A DNA stretch of 64,000 nucleotides from an uncultured Chryseobacterium sp. (GTDB lineage: Bacteria > Bacteroidota > Bacteroidia > Flavobacteriales > Weeksellaceae), in contig NZ_CAKZIK010000022.1 in assembly GCF_936933875.1 (NCBI RefSeq), forward strand, positions 124,001-188,000, given 5' to 3'. Positions 57,621-64,000 of this stretch are shown here, one piece after another. How positions within the stretch are numbered: position 1 is the first letter of the stretch; each line of letters opens with the position of its first letter. The notes under the pieces were generated by a model. The model was not told the origin of the DNA. It worked only from the letters and a program-made list of their open reading frames with translations, and did not search any database. The position numbers and the translations under genes were made by a program.

Positions 57621-58589
57621 ATGTCATTAATTGATTTGTCAAAACAGGTTGCGCTTGGTGTGGATATCGGTGGAACCAATACCAAATACGGTTTGGTAAA
57701 CCATCGAGGTGAAATGCTCGAAAAAGGAAGTATCAGAACTGATGAGTACGAAAAAGTTGAAGATTTTATTGATGCACTTTACGATCATGTTGCACCATTA
57801 TTACAGACCCACTGTAACGAAAAAACATTTGATGGAATTGGAGTAGGAGCACCCAATGCAAACTACTATAGCGGAACCATTGAACAGGCTCCAAACCTTC
57901 GCTGGAAGGGTGTTGTACCTTTTGCGGAAATGATGACCAAAAAATTTGGTGTCCCGTGTAAAATGACCAACGACGCCAATGCTGCGGCTTTGGGAGAAAT
58001 GATGTTTGGCGCCGCTCGCGGAATGAAGGATTTCATCATGATTACTTTAGGAACAGGCGTTGGAAGTGGAATCGTTTGCGGCGGAAATTTAGTTTACGGA
58101 CACGACGGTTTCGCCGGAGAATTGGGACACACCATTGTAAAACCGGGCGGAAGAAAGCATTGGAGTACAGGTTCCGAAGGTTCTTTAGAAGCCTATGCTT
58201 CGGCAACAGGAATTTCCATTACCGCAAAAAAAATGCGCGCAGAATTTCCCGATTCCTTGCTGAACCAATATCCAGAAGACGAAATAGATTCCAGAGTCGT
58301 ACACGAATGTGCTTTGAAAGGAGATCCAACTGCTATTGAAGTTTTCCGTTATACGGGACAGAAATTAGGTGAAGCTTTGGCCAACTTTGTCATGTTCTCT
58401 TCGCCTGAAGCGATTTTGCTTTTTGGTGGTGTGATTAAAGCTGGAGATTTTATTCTGAAACCAACTAAACTTCACATGGAAAGAAACCTTCTTCCGATTT
58501 TTAGAAATAAAGTGAAACTGGTTTTCAGTGAATTGGACGAAGCCGATGCTGCGATTTTGGGTGCAAGTGCATTGGTATGGGAAAAATGA
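57621..58589 (+). CDS. ROK-family sugar kinase (glucokinase-like)
   Basis: A 322-aa ROK kinase without a DNA-binding domain. ALGVDIGGTNTKYGLV is the phosphate-1 loop, NDANAAALGEMMFGAA the sugar-binding segment, and MITLGTGVGSGIVCGG with GHDGFAGELGHTIV carries the catalytic Asp region and His of the ROK signature. The usual zinc-binding cysteine cluster is not visible after ELGHTIVKPGGRKH, as in some Bacteroidetes glucokinases. Glucose is the likely substrate but others are possible. It is a single-gene unit. Confidence 0.88.
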   Translation: MSLIDLSKQVALGVDIGGTNTKYGLVNHRGEMLEKGSIRTDEYEKVEDFIDALYDHVAPLLQTHCNEKTFDGIGVGAPNANYYSGTIEQAPNLRWKGVVPFAEMMTKKFGVPCKMTNDANAAALGEMMFGAARGMKDFIMITLGTGVGSGIVCGGNLVYGHDGFAGELGHTIVKPGGRKHWSTGSEGSLEAYASATGISITAKKMRAEFPDSLLNQYPEDEIDSRVVHECALKGDPTAIEVFRYTGQKLGEALANFVMFSSPEAILLFGGVIKAGDFILKPTKLHMERNLLPIFRNKVKLVFSELDEADAAILGASALVWEK

Positions 58590-58615
58590 CTGATGATTTA
58601 TAGATAAAATACATC

Positions 58616-58646
58616 AAACGCATCATTTAATTGGTGCGTTTTTTTG
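58616..58646 (+). terminator. Terminator of the ROK kinase gene
   Basis: AAACGCA / TGCGTTT stem with a 12-nt loop and seven Ts. Confidence 0.85.
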
Positions 58647-58671
58647 TAACATTGTATCAGAAAAATCAGAA

Positions 58672-59319
58672 ATGAAAAACCTGTTATTGTTTTTGATAAG
58701 TTTAATGGTGATTTCCTGTAACGGACAGGAAACAAAAAAAGAATTGATAAAGGAAAAGAAAATGGAGAACAAAAATTTGGAATATATTACGTTTGGTGGA
58801 GGATGTTTTTGGTGTGTTGAAAGCTGTTTTAATATGCTGAAAGGTGTTGACGCAGCAGTTTCAGGTTATTCCGGAGGACATAAAGAAAATCCAACGTACG
58901 AAGAAGTTTGCACCGGCGAAACGGGACATGCAGAAGTTGTACAATTAGCTTATGATCCAACAGTTATCTCTTATGAACAGTTACTTGAAGTATTCTTCTT
59001 TTTGCACGACCCAACCCAGCTGAACAGACAGGGCAACGATATCGGAACGCAATACCGTTCAGTAATTTATTACAATACTGATGCAGAAAAACAGAAAGCC
59101 GAGGAAGCGATTGCTAAAATCAACGCGTCAGGGAAATATGCTGATAAAGTGGTAACAGAACTCACAAAGTTTGAAAAATTCTGGCCGGCTGAAACGTATC
59201 ATCAAGGTTATTATTTAGAAAATCCAAATACACCTTACTGTTCTGCAGTTGTAGGACCGAAGGTGGCGAAATTTAAAAAGCACTTCGGAGATTTGAATAT
59301 GCTGAAATCTGAAAACTAA
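58672..59319 (+). CDS. msrA: Peptide-methionine (S)-S-oxide reductase MsrA, lipoprotein
   Basis: A 215-aa enzyme that repairs methionine sulfoxide. The N-terminus MKNLLLFLISLMVISC is a lipoprotein signal with Cys16, so the protein works outside the inner membrane. GGGCFWCVESCF contains the catalytic Cys45, followed by GYSGGHKENPTYEEVCTGET, FFFLHDPTQLNRQGNDIGTQ and YRSVIYY, all standard. A second in-frame ATG (MENKNLEY) would give a cytoplasmic form and might be used as well. Single-gene unit. Confidence 0.93.
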   Translation: MKNLLLFLISLMVISCNGQETKKELIKEKKMENKNLEYITFGGGCFWCVESCFNMLKGVDAAVSGYSGGHKENPTYEEVCTGETGHAEVVQLAYDPTVISYEQLLEVFFFLHDPTQLNRQGNDIGTQYRSVIYYNTDAEKQKAEEAIAKINASGKYADKVVTELTKFEKFWPAETYHQGYYLENPNTPYCSAVVGPKVAKFKKHFGDLNMLKSEN

Positions 59320-59347
59320 AAAAAGCGAAGAATTCTTCGCTTTTTTT
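59318..59347. terminator. Bidirectional terminator between msrA and the DUF3267 gene
   Basis: A perfect palindrome centred on GCGAAGAATTCTTCGC, flanked by A and T runs that serve both convergent genes. Confidence 0.9.
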
Positions 59348-59909
59348 AGTTCTTTCTGTAAATCCAGCAACCTGCTTCACTCGGATGGTCCTGAACGTAA
59401 TCTTCGGGATTTTCTTTTTTAATAATATTGTAAATCATAATATCTCCAGCAGCACTACCGCTCATCAAAATTCCGAAAATTGTCAGAATTGCATCTCCTA
59501 AAATAACTCCCACTAAAGCAGGTAAAAGTCCAACCAAAACCAACGGCGCTAAAACTGCAATTTTGTAGTGTTTTATTTTTAGCGGCTCTTTACAATGTGC
59601 ATAAGGCGTCAACATCTTCCAAAGAACACCAAATTTTACTGACTTCCACCCGTGTTCAGCAAATTTGGCGAAGAAAACTCCGTGCACCAATTCATGAACA
59701 ATTATTCCAAAGAAAAACATCAACAGAGGAATAAACAGGAAAACTTTCTTTTTAAAATTAAAAAAATAAGATTTGAATTCGGGTCCCCATACCAGAAAAT
59801 AAAGGAAACCAAATAAAACAGCAAAAACAACTAGATATCCTATTGCAACAACATTAGCTTTTGCTAGATTAATTGTTTTTAATTCTTTAATGTAATTGTC
59901 GAAATCCAT
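59346..59909 (-). CDS. DUF3267 membrane metalloprotease-like protein
   Basis: A 187-aa membrane protein with about four membrane segments. IVHELVHGVFFAKF holds the HExxH-type zinc motif HELVH, embedded in the second hydrophobic segment as in intramembrane metalloproteases; GVLWKMLTPYAHCKEPLKIK is a conserved DUF3267 region and GDIMIYNII supplies a possible third ligand (Asp). Substrate unknown. It is three bases downstream of the GNAT gene and so belongs to the engB-GNAT-DUF3267 operon. Confidence 0.83.
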   Translation of the reverse strand: MDFDNYIKELKTINLAKANVVAIGYLVVFAVLFGFLYFLVWGPEFKSYFFNFKKKVFLFIPLLMFFFGIIVHELVHGVFFAKFAEHGWKSVKFGVLWKMLTPYAHCKEPLKIKHYKIAVLAPLVLVGLLPALVGVILGDAILTIFGILMSGSAAGDIMIYNIIKKENPEDYVQDHPSEAGCWIYRKN

Positions 59910-59911
59910 AT

Positions 59912-60361
59912 CTATTTTCTGATCATTTCCGTATGCGGAATATCATCTTCCAAGTACTTTTTCCCGGTACATTCAAAGCCAAAACCAGAATAGAACTTCA
60001 GCAAATAATCCTGCGCCGAAATACGGATTTCTGAAGTTCGGAATCTTGCTTCGATCGTATTTATAGCAAAACGAATCAAAATTTTTCCCAGTTTTAAATT
60101 TCTGTATTTTTGATTGGTAAGAACACGACCAATCGAAGTTTCAGGATATTTAATTCCTTTGTAGAAAACTCTGCAGTATGCCAAAACCTCTCCGTTTTTT
60201 TCTGCCCAAAGATGTACTGCCTTTTGGTCGTAACCATCAAGGTCGGGATAAGGACAGTTTTGTTCCACAACAAAAACATCAACCCTAACTTTTAATATTC
60301 CGTAGAGCTCTTTGGTTGTTAATTCTTCGAACGATTTTACTTTCCAAATGAGGTCTTCCAT
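59912..60361 (-). CDS. GNAT N-acetyltransferase, ElaA-like
   Basis: A 149-aa acetyltransferase. VRVDVFVVEQNCPYPDLDGY is the ElaA-subfamily signature; GRVLTNQKYRNLKLGKILIR holds the acetyl-CoA loop (family R.xxG.G, here somewhat changed to RNLKLGK), and QDYLLKFYSGFGFECTGKKY is the usual ElaA end. The acceptor is unknown. Its start codon overlaps the engB stop (TAATG), so translation is coupled. Confidence 0.85.
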   Translation of the reverse strand: MEDLIWKVKSFEELTTKELYGILKVRVDVFVVEQNCPYPDLDGYDQKAVHLWAEKNGEVLAYCRVFYKGIKYPETSIGRVLTNQKYRNLKLGKILIRFAINTIEARFRTSEIRISAQDYLLKFYSGFGFECTGKKYLEDDIPHTEMIRK

Positions 60362-60981
60362 TACTCGAAATTGACGTTGTTTTTTTCAAGAAAATCATTT
60401 GTTGTCTGAATAAAACCCAGAATTTCTTCACCGCCTTCTTTTTTCTCTGCGGAAGTAACATACATTTCAGGCAAACCTTCCCAGGTTTTCATCATTTCAG
60501 ATTTGTAATTTTCTACATTTTTAACGGCAGCATTCGGTTTTAGTTTATCAGCTTTCGTAAAAACAATGGAGAACGGAACTCCGTTTTCACCACACCATTC
60601 CATAAATTCCAAATCAATTTTTTGTGGCGTGTGTCGGGAATCCACCAAAACGAAAAGATTTACCAAGTTTTTTCTGTTCAGAATGTAATTGGTAATCAGC
60701 TTTTCGAAATCTTTTCTTGTGCTTTTCGAAACTTTGGCGTAACCATAACCCGGTAAATCGGTAAGATACCAATTTTCGTTCACCAAAAAATTGTTAATGA
60801 GCTGCGTTTTTCCAGGTGTTTGTGAGGTTTTTGCCAAATCTTTTCGGTTCATCATTGCGTTGATGAGCGAAGATTTCCCCACGTTCGAACGTCCGATAAA
60901 AGCATATTCCGGTAAAGTTGGTTCAGGGCAGTCCTGCCATCTTCCGGAGCTTTTTACAAATTCTGCAGTTTTTATTACCAT
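60361..60981 (-). CDS. engB: Ribosome biogenesis GTPase YihA/YsxC (EngB)
   Basis: A 206-aa GTPase needed for late assembly of the large ribosomal subunit. G1 is FIGRSNVGKSSLINAM, G2 contains KTSQTPGKTQLINNF, G3 DLPGYGYAKV, G4 FTKADKL and G5 TSAEKKEG. Size is normal. It is the first gene of a three-gene minus-strand operon. Confidence 0.95.
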   Translation of the reverse strand: MVIKTAEFVKSSGRWQDCPEPTLPEYAFIGRSNVGKSSLINAMMNRKDLAKTSQTPGKTQLINNFLVNENWYLTDLPGYGYAKVSKSTRKDFEKLITNYILNRKNLVNLFVLVDSRHTPQKIDLEFMEWCGENGVPFSIVFTKADKLKPNAAVKNVENYKSEMMKTWEGLPEMYVTSAEKKEGGEEILGFIQTTNDFLEKNNVNFE

Positions 60982-60993
60982 ATCTAAAAAGAA

Positions 60994-61057
60994 TCTCGCA
61001 GATTAAACAGCTTGAGCAAATCAAAAAAATCTGCAAAAATTTGTCTAATCTGCGAGA
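60994..61057. repeat. 16-bp inverted repeat with arms TCTCGCAGATTAAACA
   Basis: TCTCGCAGATTAAACA at 60994-61009 is repeated inverted at 61042-61057 with one difference, 32 bp apart. AATCTGCGAGA-type sequences are common dispersed intergenic repeats in this group, to my recollection. It could also serve as a terminator for the hydrolase gene. Confidence 0.5.
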
Positions 61058-61074
61058 AAATATTTTCTGTTAAA

Positions 61075-61836
61075 TTATTTTGTCTTACTCAGCCAATCAA
61101 ATAAAATTTGGTTGAATTCATTTGGCTTTTCCATCATTGCAGCGTGTCCACACTGATCAATCCAGAACAAATCCGAATTCGGGATAAGCCTGTCCATTTC
61201 AATAGCCACTTCAGGAGGTGTAACATTGTCCTGTTTCCCCCAAATAATACAGGTTGGTGGCATAATTTTGTGAAGCTCCTTTTCCATATTGTGTTTAATG
61301 GCGCTTCTTGCCAACATGACGGTCTTGATTCCTTTGCCTCGGTCATTCACCACCGAGAAAACTTCATTCACCAATTCCTGTGTTGCCACTTTTGGGTCAT
61401 AGAAAACTTCTTCCGCTTTTTTCTGAATGTAAGAACGGTCGTTCTTTCTCGGGAAACTGTCCCCAAAAGACCTTTCATACAAACCGGAACTCCCTGTAAG
61501 AACCAGATTTTTCACCAAATCAGGACGGGAAATAGTCAAAATTAATCCAACATGACCTCCCATCGAATTTCCAACAATCGTTGCCGGTTCCTTCACCACA
61601 TCTTCAATAAATTTTGCCACAAACTTTGCCAAAGACGTCAAGTTGGTGTTCAGAACGGGTAAATCGTAAACCGGAAGATGCGGAAAGTAAACTTTATATC
61701 CACGCGACGAAAAGTAATTAATTAAAAGGTTGAAGTTGCTTAAACCACCCATTAGTCCCTGTAAAAGAACAATCGGATGACCTTCGCCTTCTTCTATATA
61801 ATCGTACTTGCTCGCTTTTTTCGTTTTAAATAACAT
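61075..61836 (-). CDS. Alpha/beta-hydrolase
   Basis: A 253-aa serine hydrolase. IVLLQGLMGGLSNFNLLINY is the oxyanion-loop region, IVGNSMGGHVGLIL holds the nucleophilic Ser in GNSMGG, WGKQDNVTPPEVAIEM the acidic residue and DQCGHAAMMEKPNEF the His. A cap region rich in charged residues lies at about 140-200. The substrate is unknown. The ATG at 61836 is chosen because a good promoter (ATTG-N18-TACTTTTG) lies between it and the ATG 63 bp further up, so a start there could not be transcribed from this promoter. It points away from mraZ. Confidence 0.83.
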   Translation of the reverse strand: MLFKTKKASKYDYIEEGEGHPIVLLQGLMGGLSNFNLLINYFSSRGYKVYFPHLPVYDLPVLNTNLTSLAKFVAKFIEDVVKEPATIVGNSMGGHVGLILTISRPDLVKNLVLTGSSGLYERSFGDSFPRKNDRSYIQKKAEEVFYDPKVATQELVNEVFSVVNDRGKGIKTVMLARSAIKHNMEKELHKIMPPTCIIWGKQDNVTPPEVAIEMDRLIPNSDLFWIDQCGHAAMMEKPNEFNQILFDWLSKTK

Positions 61837-61856
61837 AAAATATAATGTCGTACCTG

Positions 61857-61886
61857 CAAAAGTACAAATAAAGCACAATATACAAT
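61857..61886 (-). promoter_or_regulatory. Promoter of the alpha/beta-hydrolase gene
   Basis: On the minus strand ATTG, 18 bp, TACTTTTG; the -7 element is an exact TAnnTTTG match, 20 bp before the ATG at 61836. This fixes the translation start. Confidence 0.65.
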
Positions 61887-62078
61887 ACCTTAAGACCAAT
61901 TTTAGAACTTTTTTTATGAATTCTATAATTTCATTTTCTCATTAAAAGGTGGTGCAAAATATTGGCTATATTTTCAATTTACTTGCAAATTTTCCAATTT
62001 TAAAATGGCTTCTTTAACTCATTTTTAATCAATGTTTTAAGGGTTTAATTCAAAACTTATTAACATTAAGTCAAAAAG

Positions 62079-62120
62079 TGGGAAAAAGTGGGAAACTTTG
62101 GAAATTAATTTTTACATTTG
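62079..62120 (+). promoter_or_regulatory. MraZ boxes and mraZ promoter
   Basis: TGGGA (62079-62083), TGGGA (62089-62093) and TGGAA (62099-62103) are spaced by exactly 5 bp, matching the TGGGN-N5 direct repeats bound by MraZ at its own promoter in other bacteria. The -7 element TACATTTG follows at 62113-62120, only 6 bp before the mraZ ATG, so the message may have almost no leader. Confidence 0.75.
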
Positions 62121-62126
62121 TCCCAA

Positions 62127-62588
62127 ATGAATTATTTTTTTGAAACATACGAGTGTAAAATTGATGACAAAGGCAGGTTGAAGTTGCCATCGTCATTGGT
62201 TAAGCACATGGAAAAATTCGCCGGCAACGAGTTTGTGGTGAAGCGTGCTGTGTTTCAGAAATGCCTTGAAGTGTACCCGATGAAACCTTGGGAAAAGCTC
62301 ATGGAAAAAATTAACGGACTAAACCGTTTTGTAAAGAAAAATACAGAATTTATCCGTCAGTTTACTGCTGGAGTAAAAACTGTAGAGCTCGACAAAGCGG
62401 AGAGAATCCTCATTCCAAAAGATTTAAAAATTTTCGCAGGTCTCGATAAGGAAATTGTGATTTCCGGAGCCGGAGATTTCTTTGAAATTTGGGATAAAGA
62501 CGCATATGAAGAAAATATCAAAACCAATGAAGCCGATTTCGCACAGCTTTCTGAAGATGTGATGGGCGACATTAATTTTGGTGAATAA
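62127..62588 (+). CDS. mraZ: Transcriptional regulator MraZ
   Basis: A 153-aa protein with two SpoVT-AbrB-like domains: YECKIDDKGRLKLPSSLVKH near the start and VELDKAERILIPKDLKIFAG in the second half. MraZ controls the division/cell-wall cluster and is its first gene, as here. The ATG at 62127 is chosen; an in-frame TTG three codons upstream lies within the -7 promoter element and cannot be used. MraZ-box repeats just upstream imply autoregulation. Confidence 0.93.
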   Translation: MNYFFETYECKIDDKGRLKLPSSLVKHMEKFAGNEFVVKRAVFQKCLEVYPMKPWEKLMEKINGLNRFVKKNTEFIRQFTAGVKTVELDKAERILIPKDLKIFAGLDKEIVISGAGDFFEIWDKDAYEENIKTNEADFAQLSEDVMGDINFGE

Positions 62589-62602
62589 AAATTTATTGAA
62601 AG

Positions 62603-63508
62603 TTGAACAACGTAGAATATCATAACCCGGTTTTGCTCAAACAGAGTGTGGACGATTTGGTGACGAATCCCGACGGAATTTATGTGGATGTTACTTTCGG
62701 TGGAGGAGGACATTCCCGAGAAATTCTGAAAAGACTTTCAGACAAAGGAAAGCTTTACAGCTTCGACCAAGACCTTGATGCGTTGAATAATACAATAGAC
62801 GACCCAAGATTTACATTAATCAATCAGAATTTCAGATTTCTTGAAAACTCTTTGTTGATGTATGGTGTAAATCAGGTTGATGGTGTTTTGGGAGATTTGG
62901 GTGTTTCTTCTCATCAGTTTGATGAAGCAGAACGTGGTTTTTCAACAAGAAGCAATGCTCCTTTGGATATGAGGATGAATGTAATGCAACATCTCGACGC
63001 CAAAAAAGTGGTGAACGATTATGAAGAGGAACATTTGGCGGATATTTTTTATCACTACGGCGAACTTCGCGAAGCTCGAAAATTAGCGAGAGAAATTGTT
63101 CATCACAGAAAATCAAAAAAAATTGAAACCACCGAAGACCTGAAGAAACTTTTCAGCTACATTCCGCCGCATAAGCAGAACAAATTTTTCGCTCAGGTCT
63201 TTCAGGCGATTCGCATTGAGGTGAATCAGGAGCTTGAAGTTTTGAAAGAAATGTTGGTTCAGGCTTATAAAATTTTAAAATCGGAAGGAAGGCTTGTCGT
63301 TATTTCTTATCACTCTTTGGAAGACCGTTTGGTAAAAAGATTTTTGAAAAACGGAATGTTCGAAGGAGAACCGGAAAGAGACATCTACGGAAATTATGCA
63401 AAAGCTTTCGAATTATTAAAAAGCAAAGCAATTATTCCGGATGATGCAGAAATAGAGGAAAATTCGCGAGCAAGAAGCGCGAAAATGAGAGTGGGAATAA
63501 AAGTGTGA
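62603..63508 (+). CDS. rsmH: 16S rRNA (cytosine1402-N4)-methyltransferase RsmH
   Basis: A 301-aa SAM-dependent enzyme (MraW) that methylates the base of C1402, the nucleotide whose ribose is methylated by RsmI at 14.6 kb. EYHNPVLLKQSVDDLV, VDVTFGGGGHSREILKRL, LGDLGVSSHQFDEAERGFS and the C-terminal VVISYHSLEDRLVKRFL are its signatures. The start is TTG at 62603: an in-frame stop lies two codons upstream, and no ATG fits. Confidence 0.95.
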   Translation: MNNVEYHNPVLLKQSVDDLVTNPDGIYVDVTFGGGGHSREILKRLSDKGKLYSFDQDLDALNNTIDDPRFTLINQNFRFLENSLLMYGVNQVDGVLGDLGVSSHQFDEAERGFSTRSNAPLDMRMNVMQHLDAKKVVNDYEEEHLADIFYHYGELREARKLAREIVHHRKSKKIETTEDLKKLFSYIPPHKQNKFFAQVFQAIRIEVNQELEVLKEMLVQAYKILKSEGRLVVISYHSLEDRLVKRFLKNGMFEGEPERDIYGNYAKAFELLKSKAIIPDDAEIEENSRARSAKMRVGIKV

Positions 63509-63589
63509 ATGGTGAAACGTGAATGGCGAATTTGAAAATTGACCATTAACGAGGGAAGCAAATTCACAATAAAATGATTGACAAATAAA

Positions 63590-63955
63590 TTGGCAAAAAA
63601 AGTAACATACAAACCGAAGAAAAAACTCACTTTCATAGATATTGTGAAAGGAAACTTTCTGAACCGGGACGAAATAAAAAACCATTACCGGTATTTTTTG
63701 CTGCTTTTTGTATTGATGATGATGATGATTTACAGTAACCACTTGGTGAACCAAAAAATCGAAATCGTTAATGACCTGAAAGAACAGACCGAAGAATACA
63801 AATCGAGAAATGCTTTCGCGCAAAGCCGATTGATTAAAGTAAAAATGGAATCCGAATTAGGAAAAGAAATGATTGGAGACTCTTTAATGACCCTCGAAAA
63901 TCATCCGCATAAACTTTTGATAAAATTAGACAGCACAGATGGCGGTTCAAAATGA
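63590..63955 (+). CDS. FtsL-like cell-division protein
   Basis: A 121-aa small bitopic membrane protein: a basic cytoplasmic N-terminus (KKVTYKPKKKLTFIDIVKGN), one membrane segment (YFLLLFVLMMMMIYSNHLV) and a periplasmic coiled coil (KIEIVNDLKEQTEEYKSRNA). Position between rsmH and ftsI and this architecture point to FtsL, the FtsBLQ subunit. The start is taken as TTG 63590 (MAKKVTY); TTG 63578 is also possible, and there is no in-frame ATG. Its end overlaps the next gene by 17 bases. Confidence 0.8.
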   Translation: MAKKVTYKPKKKLTFIDIVKGNFLNRDEIKNHYRYFLLLFVLMMMMIYSNHLVNQKIEIVNDLKEQTEEYKSRNAFAQSRLIKVKMESELGKEMIGDSLMTLENHPHKLLIKLDSTDGGSK

Positions 63956-64000
63956 ATACGATGTAAAACGTAAAAAAACGTTGAGATGGGGCTACCTTTT
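63939..64000 (+). CDS. Penicillin-binding protein / FtsI, N-terminal fragment (runs off the window)
   Basis: The first 20 codons read MAVQNEYDVKRKKTLRWGYL, a basic cytoplasmic start before a membrane anchor, as in FtsI transpeptidases of Bacteroidetes. Identity rests mainly on its place after mraZ-rsmH-ftsL. It begins inside the FtsL-like gene. Confidence 0.6.
   Translation, partial: MAVQNEYDVKRKKTLRWGYL

Noticed and set aside
61837..61899. Upstream start for the alpha/beta-hydrolase
   Set aside because: The extra 21 codons contain and precede a good promoter, so they would not be on the transcript from it; the shorter start also fits the family.
62118..62126. TTG start for mraZ
   Set aside because: It overlaps the TACATTTG -7 element; the ATG at 62127 gives the normal N-terminus.
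1..64000. CRISPR arrays, rRNA and tRNA genes, prophage or conjugative modules
   Set aside because: No regularly spaced repeats, no tRNA-like cloverleaf or rRNA sequence, and no phage or conjugation proteins were recognised on either strand.

Overview
The window looks like chromosomal DNA of a Weeksellaceae / Chryseobacterium-like member of the Flavobacteriia. The support is an AT-rich composition, -7 promoter elements of the Bacteroidetes type TAnnTTTG, a type IX secretion C-terminal domain, a MurF-alanine racemase fusion, several lipoproteins with short lipoboxes, 2TM-domain proteins, and a flavobacterial-type 705-aa prolyl endopeptidase. Most genes are housekeeping genes. No rRNA, tRNA or CRISPR array was recognised.

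Layout. 0-5 kb: start of uvrB, an S41 protease whose TonB-like tail is cut off by a frameshift, a PQQ sugar dehydrogenase, and a zone of decay with an internally deleted TonB receptor, a MITE-like element and a cation-efflux remnant. 5-18 kb: mostly minus-strand genes (tsaB, ydfG, prc, a nucleosidase, fabG, an HdeD-like protein, rsmI, a Mur ligase), with surE, doxX-like and guaC on the plus strand and an IS982-type element inserted exactly at the rsmI stop codon. 18-28 kb: tdk, murF-alr, a patatin, ybeY, mnmG, a methyltransferase and pgk. Two perfect parS sites flank mnmG, and a 638-bp gene-free AT-rich stretch at 27.74-28.38 kb carries a cluster of DnaA-box-like 9-mers: a good candidate for the chromosomal origin. 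28-33 kb: rpiB, rnr, lysE-type, ldcA, yraN. 33-40.6 kb: sodC and a coherent regulatory island (below). 40.6-54 kb: Spy-like protein, HIRAN and J-domain gene pair, mnmA, T9SS cargo protein, prolyl endopeptidase, AsmA-like protein, DUF2797 protein, sugar epimerase. 54-64 kb: DUF2795 protein, secA, ROK kinase, msrA, engB, a hydrolase, and the start of the division/cell-wall cluster mraZ-rsmH-ftsL-ftsI.

Most interesting system. Three promoters in 33.8-37.2 kb carry the same operator: two 9-bp LytTR-type half sites (form ACmGTTCrG) with a 12-bp spacer, placed 33-34 bp upstream of the -7 element. They drive a TonB-dependent receptor, a 217-aa secreted protein, and an operon with a LytS-type histidine kinase fused to a 2TM domain, surrounded by four free-standing 2TM proteins. 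The LytTR response regulator lies directly downstream. This reads as a self-contained, autoregulated sensory regulon with its own output genes.

Other structure of note: paired palindromes between sodC and the receptor; MraZ boxes and an apparently leaderless mraZ; perfect hairpins before secA and after the prolyl endopeptidase gene; and several families of intergenic repeats. All calls come from reading the sequence and recalling protein families; no database search was run.
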